NCBI GenBank assembly: GCA_002245855.1
Contig: NOUX01000008.1
Location: 62,001 to 126,000 of the forward strand
Reading direction: 5' to 3'
From: Sphingobacterium cellulitidis
GTDB lineage: Bacteria > Bacteroidota > Bacteroidia > Sphingobacteriales > Sphingobacteriaceae
DNA: 64,000 nucleotides
Part shown: positions 35,272 to 45,052 of the stretch, one piece after another
Layout: every line of letters starts with the position of its first letter
Position numbering within the stretch: position 1 is the stretch's first letter
The notes under the pieces: generated by a model
Databases searched by the model: none
The model's input: the letters and a program-made list of their open reading frames with translations, nothing else
Told to the model about the DNA's origin: nothing
Position numbers and translations under genes: made by a program

Positions 35272-37437
35272 ATGTTAAACTTTATCAAAGCAGGACTTAT
35301 TGCTGCTTTTCTAACGACTGGAACAATCCTTATTCCCAATGCGATACCGGATGAAGGGATGTTCCCTTTGAGTGAGCTCAGTAAAGCAGGCTTAAAAAAA
35401 GCAGGTTTAAAAATTAGTGAGAAAGAAATCTATAATCCAGGTCAGATTGGACTAGTGGATGCCTTGGTACAAGTCAGTGGCTGTTCAGGGTCATTCGTTT
35501 CTCCCAATGGATTGATAATTACAAACCATCACTGTGCATTTAGTGCCGTTCAATTGGCTTCCACTCCGGAGCACAATTATTTGGAAAATGGTTTCGTTGC
35601 GAATTCACATGAACAGGAAATCGAAGCCAAAGGCTTAAATATCCGCATTACAGATTCATATCAAGATGTATCACAAAGGATCTTGGAGGCGGTATCAAAC
35701 GTATCAGACCCAAGCCAAAGAATTGATATCATCAATAATAAACGTCAGGAAATTGCCAAAGAGGCCGAAGCACAGGACCCAACCATAAAAGCAGAAGTTT
35801 CTGAAATGTTTATTGGTAAGAGTTATGTGTTATTTAGATACAAGACCATCGAGGATGTTCGATTGGTTTATGTCCCTAGACAGAATATTGGTGAATTTGG
35901 TGGGGAGACGGATAACTGGGTTTGGCCAAGACATACCGGGGATTTCTCATTCTTAAGAGCCTATGTTGCGAAAGACGGATCATCCGCGAAATATTCGAAA
36001 GATAATGTTCCTTATAAACCAAAGAAACATCTTAAAGTAAATCCAAATGGCGTAAAGGAAAATGATTTCGTCTTTATTTTAGGCTATCCAGGAAGAACAT
36101 TCCGACATAGACCTGCACAATATATTGAGTATCAGCAACAATATTTATTACCTTATACTTCAGAGCTTTATGATTTCCAAAATCAACAAATGCTTTTAGC
36201 AGGTAAAGATGATAAGGCGACAGAATTAGCTCTAGCAACTCGAATTAAAAGAAATGCTAATGTCATGAAAAATTACAGAGGAAAATTAAAAGGCCTTCGT
36301 AATATTGATTTGATAAACAGCAAGATCAAAGAAGATGAAGAATTGGCCAAGTTTATTCAAAATGATGCTGAATTAAAATCGAAGTATGGAAGTTTGATGG
36401 AAGATATTGATCAACACTACAAACAGGTATTTAATAATGCAGAAAAGGAACTTTGGTATAATAATATTTATTCTGGTATCCGCTCATTACAATTTGCTTC
36501 ATTAACAAATAGTTTCCAGGAGGCATTAAACAAAGAGCTTTCAAGTAGTCGTAAAGCCGAGTTGTTCAATGCTAACATTGCCAACTTTAAGAAGCAGTTA
36601 GCAGGTCTTTATGAAAGTTTCAATATCAATGTAGACAAAAGTATTGCCAGCAATATGTTTGCTCAAGCTTACCAATTGAAAGATGGAAACAGTTTACCAT
36701 TTGTAGCTGCACATAAATTCAATAATGAACAAGCTGCTTCAGATTTTATAAGTCGGATTATTGAGGATTCTAAACTTTCAAACCAAGAATATTTCGAAAA
36801 CACAGTATTAAAGGATGCAAACAGTTTCTTAAAATATTCCGATGAACTAATGAAGTTTCAAAAGGAATTAGATTCTGAAATGCAACCCTTTTATGCGGAG
36901 CAAAAGAGAAGAGAAGGAAACCTGAACAAGTTAATGGCAGATTACATGGCAGTAAAGGAGAAGTTTCAATCGAAAAGCTTTATTCCGGATGCGAACTCAA
37001 CATTGCGATTGACTTTTGGAAATATTAAAGGATATAGCCCTGCAGATGCAAACTATATGGCTCCCTTTACAACTGTAAAAGGGATAATTGAAAAAGGTAA
37101 CTCAGGTTTACCAGAATTTGAATATCCTGAAGCTATTAAGACAAATTGGTTGGATAAAAACTTCGGCAATTACTTTAAAAAGGATTTAAATGATGTTCCT
37201 GTTAACATATTGTACAATATGGATACCACTGGAGGTAACTCTGGATCACCAATCATGAATGCTTATGGAGAGTTAATCGGAGTAAACTTTGACCGTGCTT
37301 ATGATGCAACCATCAATGATTTTGCATGGAATGAGAGCTACAGTCGTTCCATTGGGGTGGACATCAGATATGTCCTATGGATTGCTGATAAAATTGATAA
37401 TGCTCAATTTATCATTCAGGAAATGGGAGTAAAATAA
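35272..37437 (+). CDS. S46-family dipeptidyl-peptidase, DPP11-like (Asp/Glu-specific)
   Basis: A 721-residue exported serine peptidase that releases dipeptides from the N-terminus of peptides in the periplasm. The catalytic His87 lies in TNHHC, the catalytic Asp is probably 224 in RHTGDFSFLR, and Ser657 in TGGNSGSP is the nucleophile. The residue 18 positions after the Ser is Arg675 (NFDRAYD), matching Arg673 of Porphyromonas DPP11, which selects acidic P1 residues, whereas DPP7 has Gly there. Length is standard. A signal-like N-terminus (MLNFIKAGLIAAFLTTGTIL) is present. Monocistronic with a terminator shared with the convergent gene. Confidence 0.92.
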   Translation: MLNFIKAGLIAAFLTTGTILIPNAIPDEGMFPLSELSKAGLKKAGLKISEKEIYNPGQIGLVDALVQVSGCSGSFVSPNGLIITNHHCAFSAVQLASTPEHNYLENGFVANSHEQEIEAKGLNIRITDSYQDVSQRILEAVSNVSDPSQRIDIINNKRQEIAKEAEAQDPTIKAEVSEMFIGKSYVLFRYKTIEDVRLVYVPRQNIGEFGGETDNWVWPRHTGDFSFLRAYVAKDGSSAKYSKDNVPYKPKKHLKVNPNGVKENDFVFILGYPGRTFRHRPAQYIEYQQQYLLPYTSELYDFQNQQMLLAGKDDKATELALATRIKRNANVMKNYRGKLKGLRNIDLINSKIKEDEELAKFIQNDAELKSKYGSLMEDIDQHYKQVFNNAEKELWYNNIYSGIRSLQFASLTNSFQEALNKELSSSRKAELFNANIANFKKQLAGLYESFNINVDKSIASNMFAQAYQLKDGNSLPFVAAHKFNNEQAASDFISRIIEDSKLSNQEYFENTVLKDANSFLKYSDELMKFQKELDSEMQPFYAEQKRREGNLNKLMADYMAVKEKFQSKSFIPDANSTLRLTFGNIKGYSPADANYMAPFTTVKGIIEKGNSGLPEFEYPEAIKTNWLDKNFGNYFKKDLNDVPVNILYNMDTTGGNSGSPIMNAYGELIGVNFDRAYDATINDFAWNESYSRSIGVDIRYVLWIADKIDNAQFIIQEMGVK

Positions 37438-37443
37438 AAAAAC

Positions 37444-37473
37444 AAGGCTCGAAAGTAAATACTTTCGAGCCTT
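37444..37473. terminator. Bidirectional terminator between DPP11 and the YciI fusion
   Basis: A perfect 14-bp stem (AAGGCTCGAAAGTA) with a 2-base loop, preceded by an A-run and followed by TTTCT, between two convergent genes. Confidence 0.85.
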
Positions 37474-37488
37474 TCTACTACTAATATA

Positions 37489-38337
37489 TTAAAGTTTGGA
37501 TTTGGTGACTTGATCCACATAAGGTAAGTAAAGCGGCAAAGCTGCTGAACCATACCATTTATAAATTGAATAAGATAAATAAGCACTTTTTATTGCGGGG
37601 TCAGTTTCTAGAATTGTTTTTACATCAGCCTCATTATCGATATTATTAATAATAAAGAGGCCTCTATAATTATCAGCATTCTTGCCAAACGGACCAGCAA
37701 CGATTAACTTTTCTTCTTTGACTAATCTGTTGATGTTTTCCATATGCCCTTTAAAGGCTTCATTCATCAATTCTTTGTTATCATCTTTATTCGTCCCCGT
37801 TTTTAGGACAACAAAATAAAATGACTTCATACCATAATCATCAGCTCCTAGTTCTTTAGCCAGGTTGGCATCAAATGATTTAATAGTCTCAGCAGATTGA
37901 CGGTTCATTTTCAGGTATTGTTCTTTTCCTTGTCCAGCTATCCTCACATTGATTTGATCCGGATTATCCGTTGAAAGGCTATAAGAGATTTCCTGCGGGA
38001 AATCATGGTCATAATTAACGAATTTCACCTGTTGGCTACCATCCTGTTTAACCGACTTGAATGAAATTGGCTTTCCAGCATTTTGTCCTAAGACCGTTGC
38101 AGTAAGAACAAGTTCATTATTCTTCACCTGAATATCCAGATATTCAGAAACCAATGGCAAATTGTCGACAATTTTATAACCAAATCCCTTCATAATATTC
38201 TCAGATAAAACATCCCACTGCTCCTGATTATTAGATCCATCTACCTTCCAATGTCCCTTAAGGAATTGGGGTAATTTATTTTGACCCAAGCTAATCTGAA
38301 AAAAGAACAGGGTCAGGAAGCCAACTAATATTTTCAT
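37489..38337 (-). CDS. Exported two-domain protein: DUF6265-like plus YciI-like
   Basis: A 282-residue protein with a signal peptide (MKILVGFLTLFFFQISLGQ). Residues about 22-150 (FLKGHWKVDGSNNQEQWDVLSENIMKGFGYKI, YDHDFPQEISYSL) look like the DUF6265 calycin-type beta-domain. Residues about 165-275 (FYFVVLKTGTNKDDNKELMNEAFKGHMENINRL, IVAGPFGKNADNYRGLFIIN, VKTILETDPAIKSAYL) match YciI, a ferredoxin-like fold. YciI proteins are usually short, so an exported fusion is unusual. No function is known. Confidence 0.77.
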   Translation of the reverse strand: MKILVGFLTLFFFQISLGQNKLPQFLKGHWKVDGSNNQEQWDVLSENIMKGFGYKIVDNLPLVSEYLDIQVKNNELVLTATVLGQNAGKPISFKSVKQDGSQQVKFVNYDHDFPQEISYSLSTDNPDQINVRIAGQGKEQYLKMNRQSAETIKSFDANLAKELGADDYGMKSFYFVVLKTGTNKDDNKELMNEAFKGHMENINRLVKEEKLIVAGPFGKNADNYRGLFIINNIDNEADVKTILETDPAIKSAYLSYSIYKWYGSAALPLYLPYVDQVTKSKL

Positions 38338-38389
38338 AAAGTATTTTTAATGCAAACATAGTTAAATTCCGAATCCACAGCTTTTTATT

Positions 38390-39415
38390 TTATGCAAAAG
38401 TTGGTTCGACACTCGAATATTCCAGAATAAATTGCTCTACCTTTTCCACCATATTTTTACTTCCTATAATTAAAGGCGTTCTTTGATGTAATTCGGAAGG
38501 GCAAATATCAAGGATATCTTTTTCACCAGTTGTTGCTTTTCCACCTGCTTGTTCAGCAATAAAGGCCAAAGGATTACACTCATACATCAACCTTAACTTC
38601 CCGTTAGGGTATTGATAGGTATCTGGATATAAGAATATTCCACCTTGGATCATATTTCTATGGAAGTCAGCAACCAATGAACCTATATATCTTGAAGAAT
38701 AGGGTCTATTGGTTTCCTTATCAATTTCCTTACAGAATTGAAGATAATGTTTGATTGCAGTTGAGAATTGGTTGTAGTTACTTTCATTCACGGAGTACGT
38801 CTTTCCAATTTCAGGGATTTTCAATTTGGGGTGAGAGAGGCAAAACTCGCCAATGGAAGGGTCTAATGTAAACCCATTCACTCCTTTTCCGGTACTATAG
38901 ACCAGCATTGTTGAAGAGCCGTAGATGATATAGCCAGCGGCCACTTGCATTCTACCTGTTTGTTCAAAATCCTGCATCTTCATCTCACCACTAGGGCTTA
39001 CTCTTTTATAGATTGAAAAGATAGTACCTACCGAAACATTGGCATCAATATTTGAGGAACCATCTAGAGGATCAAAATAAACCATGTATTTACCAACCGC
39101 ATACTTATTACGCTTCGATAGATCGAGACCATCTTCATGTTCTTCAGAGGCGAGGTAGCAGCATTCTCCTACCCTTTCTAAGGCATCCATGAAATAATGG
39201 TCAGCGAAGACATCCAATTTTTGTTGTTCTTCACCTTGTGCGTTCATATTGCCTTGCTTACCAAGGATATCTGCCAGTCCAGCCTTATTAACTTCGCGGT
39301 GGACGATTTTTGCAGCTAATGAAATTCCCTGCAACAATCTTGTCAATTCCCCTTTTGCTTGGGGGAATTGCGTTTGTTGCTCAGAAATGAACTGTTCTAA
39401 TGTTTGAATACTCAT
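38390..39415 (-). CDS. fbp: Fructose-1,6-bisphosphatase, class I
   Basis: A 341-residue cytoplasmic phosphatase that hydrolyses fructose 1,6-bisphosphate in gluconeogenesis. The metal-binding motif is [25 protein letters not shown], preceded by [16 protein letters not shown] and [23 protein letters not shown] complete the substrate site. Length is normal. It starts 10 bases after pckA, so the two gluconeogenic enzymes form one unit. Confidence 0.94.
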   Translation of the reverse strand: MSIQTLEQFISEQQTQFPQAKGELTRLLQGISLAAKIVHREVNKAGLADILGKQGNMNAQGEEQQKLDVFADHYFMDALERVGECCYLASEEHEDGLDLSKRNKYAVGKYMVYFDPLDGSSNIDANVSVGTIFSIYKRVSPSGEMKMQDFEQTGRMQVAAGYIIYGSSTMLVYSTGKGVNGFTLDPSIGEFCLSHPKLKIPEIGKTYSVNESNYNQFSTAIKHYLQFCKEIDKETNRPYSSRYIGSLVADFHRNMIQGGIFLYPDTYQYPNGKLRLMYECNPLAFIAEQAGGKATTGEKDILDICPSELHQRTPLIIGSKNMVEKVEQFILEYSSVEPTFA

Positions 39416-39425
39416 TTCGGTTTTA

Positions 39426-41000
39426 TTAACTCAAGACCTTTTCAACTTCCTTAGGAATAAATTGCGCGTAATTCTCGTCAAACATTCCTTTTAATTTTTC
39501 TGCTAATTCTTGATAAGCTTCTTGATTATCCCAAACCCGTTTAGGGTTCAACAGATTAGTAGGGATCTCAGGGCATTCCCGAGGCATTTGAAGATTGAAT
39601 ATTGGGTGTTTTTCGTATCCTGCTTCACCAATATGACCATCCATTGCAGATCGAATCAATTGACGAGTATATTTCAGTTGAATTCTTCTTCCCACGCCAT
39701 AAGGTCCTGCAACCCATCCGGTATTGACTAGCCACACTTGGATATCAGGATTTTCTTCGAGTTTTTTACGAAGCATTTCTGCATAATGCATTGGGTGAAG
39801 TGGCATAAATGCTGCACCAAAACAAGCTGAGAAGGTTGCTGTAGGAGTTTTTACACCCATTTCAGTACCTGCTACTTTTGCAGTATAGCCATTGATAAAA
39901 TAGTACATGGCTTGTTCAGCAGTAAGTTTAGAAATTGGAGGCAATACACCAAAAGCATCAGCACTTAAAAAGAAGATATGTTTGGGGGAAGCACCGTAAC
40001 CATAAGGATTAACATTCTCTAGGAATTCAATTGGATAAGATGCGCGCATATTTTCAGTAATGCTGCTATCCTCGTAATCTGCTTCGCGAGAACCAGGTTT
40101 GAAATTTACATTTTCCAGTAAAGCACCAAAACGGATGGCATTAAAGATTTGAGGTTCATGTTGCTGAGTTAATCCAATAGCTTTGGCATAGCAGCCGCCC
40201 TCAAAATTAAACACTTCATTTTGGGTCCATCCATGTTCATCATCACCTATTAATAGACGGCCATGATCGGCGGATAATGTAGTTTTTCCGGTACCGGAAA
40301 GACCGAAGAACAGAGCAGTATCGTTTTTCTTACCCACGTTTGCAGAACAATGCATGGTAAGCACGTTATGCTTTAGGGGCAAATAATAATTTAATGCGGA
40401 GAATATACCTTTTTTGATTTCGCCGGTATATGCGGTTCCAATAATGATGACCACATGTCTTGTCAGATCAAGTACCACACAATGTGAAGTAGGTAAGCCT
40501 AGTTCGGCATAATCATCAATTTTTAAATTAGAAGCTGCCAATACGGTCCAATCCACACTTTTTTGGGATTGCACATCTACATTAACGAACATGTTATTGA
40601 CAAAAATATCCTGACAAGGGCTTTGGGTTACAGTTAGAACATTTTGGGCATAATCTTTATGATTACAAGCCTGTACGGAACGTACATACATAATGTTTTT
40701 AGAAAGGTAGGAAGAAACCCTAGCAAGCAGGAGATCAAATAACTCTCCAGTCATTGGTTTATTTACCTTTCCCCAATTTACATGATCAGCAGTTTCAGAA
40801 TCTTTAACGATAAATCTTGACTCTGGAGATCGCCCTGTAAATATTCCAGTTTTGAAACTTAATGCTCCCGTTTCTGTCAGTGAAGCTTCATTGTTTTTAA
40901 TCGCTATTTCCACCAGTTCGGGGACTGGAAGATGAAAATAAATTGGACTTTCTGGACGGATACCGAAGGACTCCAATTGATTACTGATTAAATTTGTCAT
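39426..41000 (-). CDS. pckA: Phosphoenolpyruvate carboxykinase (ATP)
   Basis: A 524-residue enzyme that converts oxaloacetate and ATP to phosphoenolpyruvate, the first committed gluconeogenic step. The kinase-1a P-loop [13 protein letters not shown] (about 232-244) and the kinase-2 metal site LIGDDEHGW, plus the [11 protein letters not shown] and [15 protein letters not shown] segments, identify the ATP form. It heads a unit with fbp, which follows after 10 bases. A -7 box TAGCTTTG lies 22 bases upstream. With dctA and mqo it fits growth on C4 acids. Confidence 0.95.
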   Translation of the reverse strand: MTNLISNQLESFGIRPESPIYFHLPVPELVEIAIKNNEASLTETGALSFKTGIFTGRSPESRFIVKDSETADHVNWGKVNKPMTGELFDLLLARVSSYLSKNIMYVRSVQACNHKDYAQNVLTVTQSPCQDIFVNNMFVNVDVQSQKSVDWTVLAASNLKIDDYAELGLPTSHCVVLDLTRHVVIIIGTAYTGEIKKGIFSALNYYLPLKHNVLTMHCSANVGKKNDTALFFGLSGTGKTTLSADHGRLLIGDDEHGWTQNEVFNFEGGCYAKAIGLTQQHEPQIFNAIRFGALLENVNFKPGSREADYEDSSITENMRASYPIEFLENVNPYGYGASPKHIFFLSADAFGVLPPISKLTAEQAMYYFINGYTAKVAGTEMGVKTPTATFSACFGAAFMPLHPMHYAEMLRKKLEENPDIQVWLVNTGWVAGPYGVGRRIQLKYTRQLIRSAMDGHIGEAGYEKHPIFNLQMPRECPEIPTNLLNPKRVWDNQEAYQELAEKLKGMFDENYAQFIPKEVEKVLS

Positions 41001-41021
41001 ATATAGGATTTATTTTGCGAA

Positions 41022-41029
41022 CAAAGCTA
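41022..41029 (-). promoter_or_regulatory. -7 box of the pckA-fbp operon
   Basis: On the minus strand this reads TAGCTTTG, an exact TAnnTTTG match, 21 bases before the pckA ATG. Confidence 0.55.
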
Positions 41030-41518
41030 TATATATTTTTAGCAATAAAAAAAGCAAATTTAGCATATTGTAAATTTTACACAATTATAACTACCTTATT
41101 TTCAATTAAATAAAATGAAAATTTTGATTTAATTAATTTAGCAAAAAATCAAGGTAAAAATCGATGAATTTCATAATATGCATTTAAACGGTTTAAACGC
41201 ATTTTTCGATGTTTTTGGGGAATTTTAAAGGATTTTAAGGTGTTTATTATTTTAATTGAAATGAAAATGTAGTCATTTTCCGACTCTGCTAAAATGAAAA
41301 GACAATATTCTTTAATAAATTGACAATATATGTTAAAATATATTCCAAAATTGATTATTAAATCAGCAAATAATTTGAATAAATCAATTGTTAGAGGACG
41401 TAAATTTATGCCCAAAAATATTGGAGTTTAGGAATTCTAAAAATGATGACATATAAAATATAAATCCATACAATTAGATTACCATAATTTTGAAGGTCAG
41501 GCTGTATATTTATGGGAT
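41030..41518. other. Divergent intergenic region between pckA and the LLM oxidoreductase
   Basis: 489 very AT-rich bases. A near-perfect 12-bp inverted repeat (41178-41202) lies in the middle. A minus-strand frame at 41149-41415 (88 codons) has no recognisable protein and a composition like its surroundings, so I do not call it. Room for regulatory sites is ample, but none else was recognised. Confidence 0.6.
41178..41202. repeat. Inverted repeat around GTTTAAAC
   Basis: ATGCATTTAAAC and GTTTAAACGCAT pair across one central base, with a single G-T type mismatch. It could be an operator for pckA or a cruciform or RNA hairpin. Confidence 0.5.
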
Positions 41519-42526
41519 ATGAAAGACATTAAATATTCTTTATTAGAATTAGCGACACTACGTAAGAATGGGAATGCTTCTGAAGCCATTTCCCGAGCGA
41601 CCAATGGCGCAAAATATATAGACAATTTAGGTTTTACTCGACTTTGGCTTGCTGAGCACCATAACATGGAATTCATAGCAAGTTCAGCCACCTCGGTTTT
41701 GATTGGTCATATTGCTTCGCAGACGAAGAACATCCGTGTAGGTTCCGGTGGTATTATGTTACCCAATCACTCCCCATTGGTTATTGCCGAACAATTTGGG
41801 ACCTTGGAAACGTTGTTTCCAAATCGGATTGATTTAGGTCTTGGCCGTGCTCCAGGCACGGATCAGGTTACAGCAATGGCATTACGCCGCAATAATCTGA
41901 ATACGGCTTTTTATTTCAAAGATGATGTGTTGGCATTACAACGCTATTTAAGTCCTGACAATGCCAACGCAAAAGTTAGAGCCTTTCCTGCCGAAGGTTT
42001 AGAAATTCCCATTTGGATTTTAGGATCCAGTACGGATAGTGCCTTCCTTGCAGCAGAATTAGGATTACCTTATGCATTTGCGGCGCACTTTGCTCCTGCC
42101 ATGTTAAAAGCAGCATCAGAAATCTACCGTTCGAATTTCAAGCCTTCGGCCCAATTACAAAGTCCATATTTTATGGTTTGCGTGAATATAATTGCAGCGG
42201 ACAGTGATGAAGAAGCGGAGATTCTTTCAACAAGCTTACAGAATTTATTTGCCGGAATCATTACCAACCGAAGGATGCCTTTATCTCCACCTACGGAAAA
42301 GCCAATATATCATGGTATTCCAGAGATTGAGCAAGCGGTATTATCAATGACTTCAAGTACTTATTTTGGCGCCCCAACTAAACTTGCGCAAGAATTAAAT
42401 GAATTAATTGAAGATTTACAAATTCAAGAAATCATGAGCACCAATTACATTTATGATGATGAAAAAAGGATGAAATCTTTTGATCTGATTCGGCAAACAT
42501 TTGAAATTATTAACCAAAAACAATAA
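41519..42526 (+). CDS. LLM-class flavin-dependent oxidoreductase (luciferase-like)
   Basis: A 335-residue TIM-barrel flavoprotein of the bacterial luciferase superfamily. Features are LWLAEHHNMEFIASSATSVLIGHIASQTKNIRVGSGGIMLPNHSPLVIAEQFGTLETLFPNRIDLGLGRAPGTD, the classic alkanal-monooxygenase-like N-terminal half, and a late ILGSSTDSAFLAAELGLPYAFAAHF. These proteins use reduced FMN from a partner reductase. Substrate unknown. Monocistronic, closed by a strong terminator. Confidence 0.88.
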   Translation: MKDIKYSLLELATLRKNGNASEAISRATNGAKYIDNLGFTRLWLAEHHNMEFIASSATSVLIGHIASQTKNIRVGSGGIMLPNHSPLVIAEQFGTLETLFPNRIDLGLGRAPGTDQVTAMALRRNNLNTAFYFKDDVLALQRYLSPDNANAKVRAFPAEGLEIPIWILGSSTDSAFLAAELGLPYAFAAHFAPAMLKAASEIYRSNFKPSAQLQSPYFMVCVNIIAADSDEEAEILSTSLQNLFAGIITNRRMPLSPPTEKPIYHGIPEIEQAVLSMTSSTYFGAPTKLAQELNELIEDLQIQEIMSTNYIYDDEKRMKSFDLIRQTFEIINQKQ

Positions 42527-42555
42527 TAGTTAGTAGGTATCACGACAAAATTGGT

Positions 42556-42576
42556 AGGCATTTTTATAAAATGCCT
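42556..42576 (+). terminator. Terminator of the LLM gene
   Basis: A 9-bp stem AGGCATTTT/AAAATGCCT with a 3-base loop followed by seven T, 29 bases past the stop codon. Confidence 0.85.
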
Positions 42577-43007
42577 TTTTTTATACCCTATTTATAGGGT
42601 AGAGTTTAAAAAAAATCAAAAAATTAAGCTAAAAAAACCACTTCATTAAAACGATTATGAATATTTACTGTTATATTTACTACATCACACATAACTAAAT
42701 CTTTTAAGAAAAAAGATTTGCCAGACAAGTGATATCACAGCATTTGGTTGGCTTAATAAGGTATACAAATAATAATTAATGTGATTTAGTAATTAACAAT
42801 TTTGGAGATATCAGTTTGATATCCTGGGAGAGTAATGGACTATCTGTCAGCGATAAAAATTATTGATTGAAGCAAAAAAAGTGAATTTCTAAATTAGTGA
42901 ATCTAAACTTACATAGGCTACGAAAAATCATAGCCAGATTTGCTCATGCACTAAAAGCTTAAATCTATTTTTAAACTGAGCTCCAATGATTAATAAAGAA
43001 TTAGATT
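42577..43007. other. Long leader of the FAD/NAD(P) gene
   Basis: 431 bases with no ORF. Two small hairpins are visible: GATATCA/TGATATC at 42807-42823 and GGCTA/TAGCC at about 42917-42936. They may be part of a structured 5' leader of the flavoprotein mRNA, but no known riboswitch was recognised. Confidence 0.45.
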
Positions 43008-44909
43008 ATGATTTGGAATTCTGCATATCTAGACCCGTACCTCAGCAAGGTACCTAAGAACATTTACAATCAAGTTGTAAGTGAAGAAGATTTGACTTCT
43101 AATAAATCTGATGCAATTTATATTGCGATAGTTGGAGGTGGACCTAAGGGATTTTATGCATTGGATCGTTTTATATCCAAGGCAATAGGTCAAAATTTAA
43201 ATAAGACAATCAACATTCATTGGTTCAATCACAGTCGAGACTTTGCTGCAGGACCAAATTTTCAACCGCATTTACCTTCGTATTTAATCATGAATGATTG
43301 TATTGCAGAGGTAAGCTGTTGGGATGATTTGGAAAAGCCACATTACATTCCGAACAGGTTAAAGCTTATAGATTGGATTAATCATAATAAATCTGCAGAA
43401 AATGGTCCAAATCCGTCGGATTTTTGTTCTCGAGAGTTGATGGGACTTTATTTGATGGATGCTTTACATAAGACCTTGGAAAATAAACCCCAAAGTATTG
43501 ATGTCAGTTTGATCAATGGGAACATTTCGGATGTTGAGCTATTAGAGGATAAGATTAGGTTGACAAACTCTAAAAGAAAACTGCCATTTTTATATGAATC
43601 AGCAATTTTATGTACTGGACATAGTCTCTCCAATATGGAACAGGAAGATTTATTGGCTTCAGAAAAGAATGGCAATATCATGTATCTTCCTCAGACCTAC
43701 CCTGTTGAATTGTTGGATGATATTCCAGCGCAGGTAGATGTTGCAATTAAAGGGATTGGATTAACTTTTATGGACGCTGTTTTACATTTAACAGAAGGTC
43801 GCGGAGGAATATTTTATAAACAGGACCATGAATATCGATATTTACCATCGGGTTACGAACCGATCATTTATCCATTTTCCAGAAGGAATTTACCAATGTT
43901 ACCCCGAAATGCATTTTGGTCTGGCAATAAATATCAACTTAAATTGATGACCGATGAATGGGTAGAATTATTAAAGAAAAGAAACCAACCATTAAATTTT
44001 GAGCGAGATATTCTGCCGACCTATAATTTGGAAACTCAATTGGCATTTTACACCTATATCCATTCGACCAAGGAGTTGACGGATTCGGAAATTATTGATT
44101 TCATTGAGACCTTTAATTCCTCCAAACTTTTCTCCATCAATGCATTGATTGATCCTATGGCATACTCCAAGGTTCCGATTGAATCCAATTACCATGAGTT
44201 TATTGTGGACCTGGGGATATATAGCATGAAGCTTTCGGATGATGGAGAATTGAAGAGCCCAATGTCAGCAGCGATTGCTGCTTTACGGGAGGGATTTTAC
44301 CAAATTGCGGAGTTATTTGCCAATAATGGATTTGATGAAGAGTCACAAGAATCGTTTGAAAAGCATTGGTTGGGATTTATTAATCATACCGCATTTGGTC
44401 CACCAAGGGATAGCATTGATAAATTATTTTGTTTGGCTCGAGAGGGATATGTAAAATTCATATTTTGTGAGGAACCGAGAATTGAAATCAACAAAGACTC
44501 TTTGGTCATCAAAAATTCTTATACGGAGAAAGAATTCAATTACCTGATTGACGCAAGAATTCCTAAAGGAGATTTAAATCTAAAGAACAATAAGTTATTT
44601 GATCGGATGCGTAAGCGTGGATTATTGCAAGAAATTGTCAATGGAAATTATAGAAATGGAAAAATTGCGGTGGATAAGAATGGGAAATTGATAAGTAATA
44701 ACCATGAAAGTTTGATTTATCTCTATGGGATTCCTACAGATGGATCCTATTTACAGAACGATAGCCTATCGAGGGAGTTTAATAATTTTGCAAATCCTTG
44801 GTGTGAGGCTACTTTTGACAGAATTAGAAGTCAGAATTCATTTGATCAAGGGATTTCCTACAATCTGAGCTTTTCCAATGTTAATTACATAAACTTAACA
44901 CCAAATTAA
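43008..44909 (+). CDS. FAD/NAD(P)-binding protein of the PF13454 type
   Basis: A 633-residue flavoprotein. IAIVGGGPKGFYALDRF at about residues 40-56 is the FAD-binding motif with the GGGPKG form. WFNHSRDFAAGPNFQPHLPSYLIMNDCIAEVSCW is typical of the FAD/NAD(P)-binding family related to N-hydroxylating monooxygenases. A second nucleotide motif is weak (VDVAIKGIGLTFMDAVLHLT, about 246-266). No signal peptide or membrane segment. It starts 431 bases after the previous terminator, in the same direction as the following sigma factor and SusC/SusD locus. Substrate and partner are unknown; see the 30-codon ORF directly after it. Confidence 0.75.
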   Translation: MIWNSAYLDPYLSKVPKNIYNQVVSEEDLTSNKSDAIYIAIVGGGPKGFYALDRFISKAIGQNLNKTINIHWFNHSRDFAAGPNFQPHLPSYLIMNDCIAEVSCWDDLEKPHYIPNRLKLIDWINHNKSAENGPNPSDFCSRELMGLYLMDALHKTLENKPQSIDVSLINGNISDVELLEDKIRLTNSKRKLPFLYESAILCTGHSLSNMEQEDLLASEKNGNIMYLPQTYPVELLDDIPAQVDVAIKGIGLTFMDAVLHLTEGRGGIFYKQDHEYRYLPSGYEPIIYPFSRRNLPMLPRNAFWSGNKYQLKLMTDEWVELLKKRNQPLNFERDILPTYNLETQLAFYTYIHSTKELTDSEIIDFIETFNSSKLFSINALIDPMAYSKVPIESNYHEFIVDLGIYSMKLSDDGELKSPMSAAIAALREGFYQIAELFANNGFDEESQESFEKHWLGFINHTAFGPPRDSIDKLFCLAREGYVKFIFCEEPRIEINKDSLVIKNSYTEKEFNYLIDARIPKGDLNLKNNKLFDRMRKRGLLQEIVNGNYRNGKIAVDKNGKLISNNHESLIYLYGIPTDGSYLQNDSLSREFNNFANPWCEATFDRIRSQNSFDQGISYNLSFSNVNYINLTPN

Positions 44910-44931
44910 CACTCAGCATAAAGTCTTTTTC

Positions 44932-44939
44932 TACTTTTG
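44932..44939 (+). promoter_or_regulatory. -7 box in front of the 30-codon ORF
   Basis: TACTTTTG is an exact TAnnTTTG match, 20 bases before the ATG at 44960 and just after the flavoprotein stop. It suggests the small ORF has its own promoter. Confidence 0.5.
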
Positions 44940-44959
44940 AAATATAAAAATTATTCAAA

Positions 44960-45052
44960 ATGATAAAAGACGAAGTATTAACACAAGAATCGAATTCTAT
45001 ACTGGTAGAATTCCTGTATGATGGTGATGATTTTAACTCTGAGGAGGATTAA
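44960..45052 (+). CDS. Candidate 30-residue acidic peptide
   Basis: ATG at 44960 opens a 30-codon frame with TAA at 45050-45052. The peptide has a polar front (MIKDEVLTQE), a short hydrophobic middle (SILVEFLY) and an acidic end (DGDDFNSEED). No Cys, no signal peptide. It lies 50 bases after the flavoprotein stop, with a fitting -7 box between. The shape resembles a leader-plus-core precursor, but nothing proves modification, and the family is not recognised. Coding status is uncertain at this length. No other ORF or site was seen in the 231 bases from here to the sigma factor gene. Confidence 0.4.
   Translation: MIKDEVLTQESNSILVEFLYDGDDFNSEED

Noticed and set aside
41149..41415. Minus-strand 88-codon frame between pckA and the LLM gene
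   Set aside because: No family resemblance, composition like its AT-rich surroundings, and it covers an inverted repeat. Treated as noncoding.
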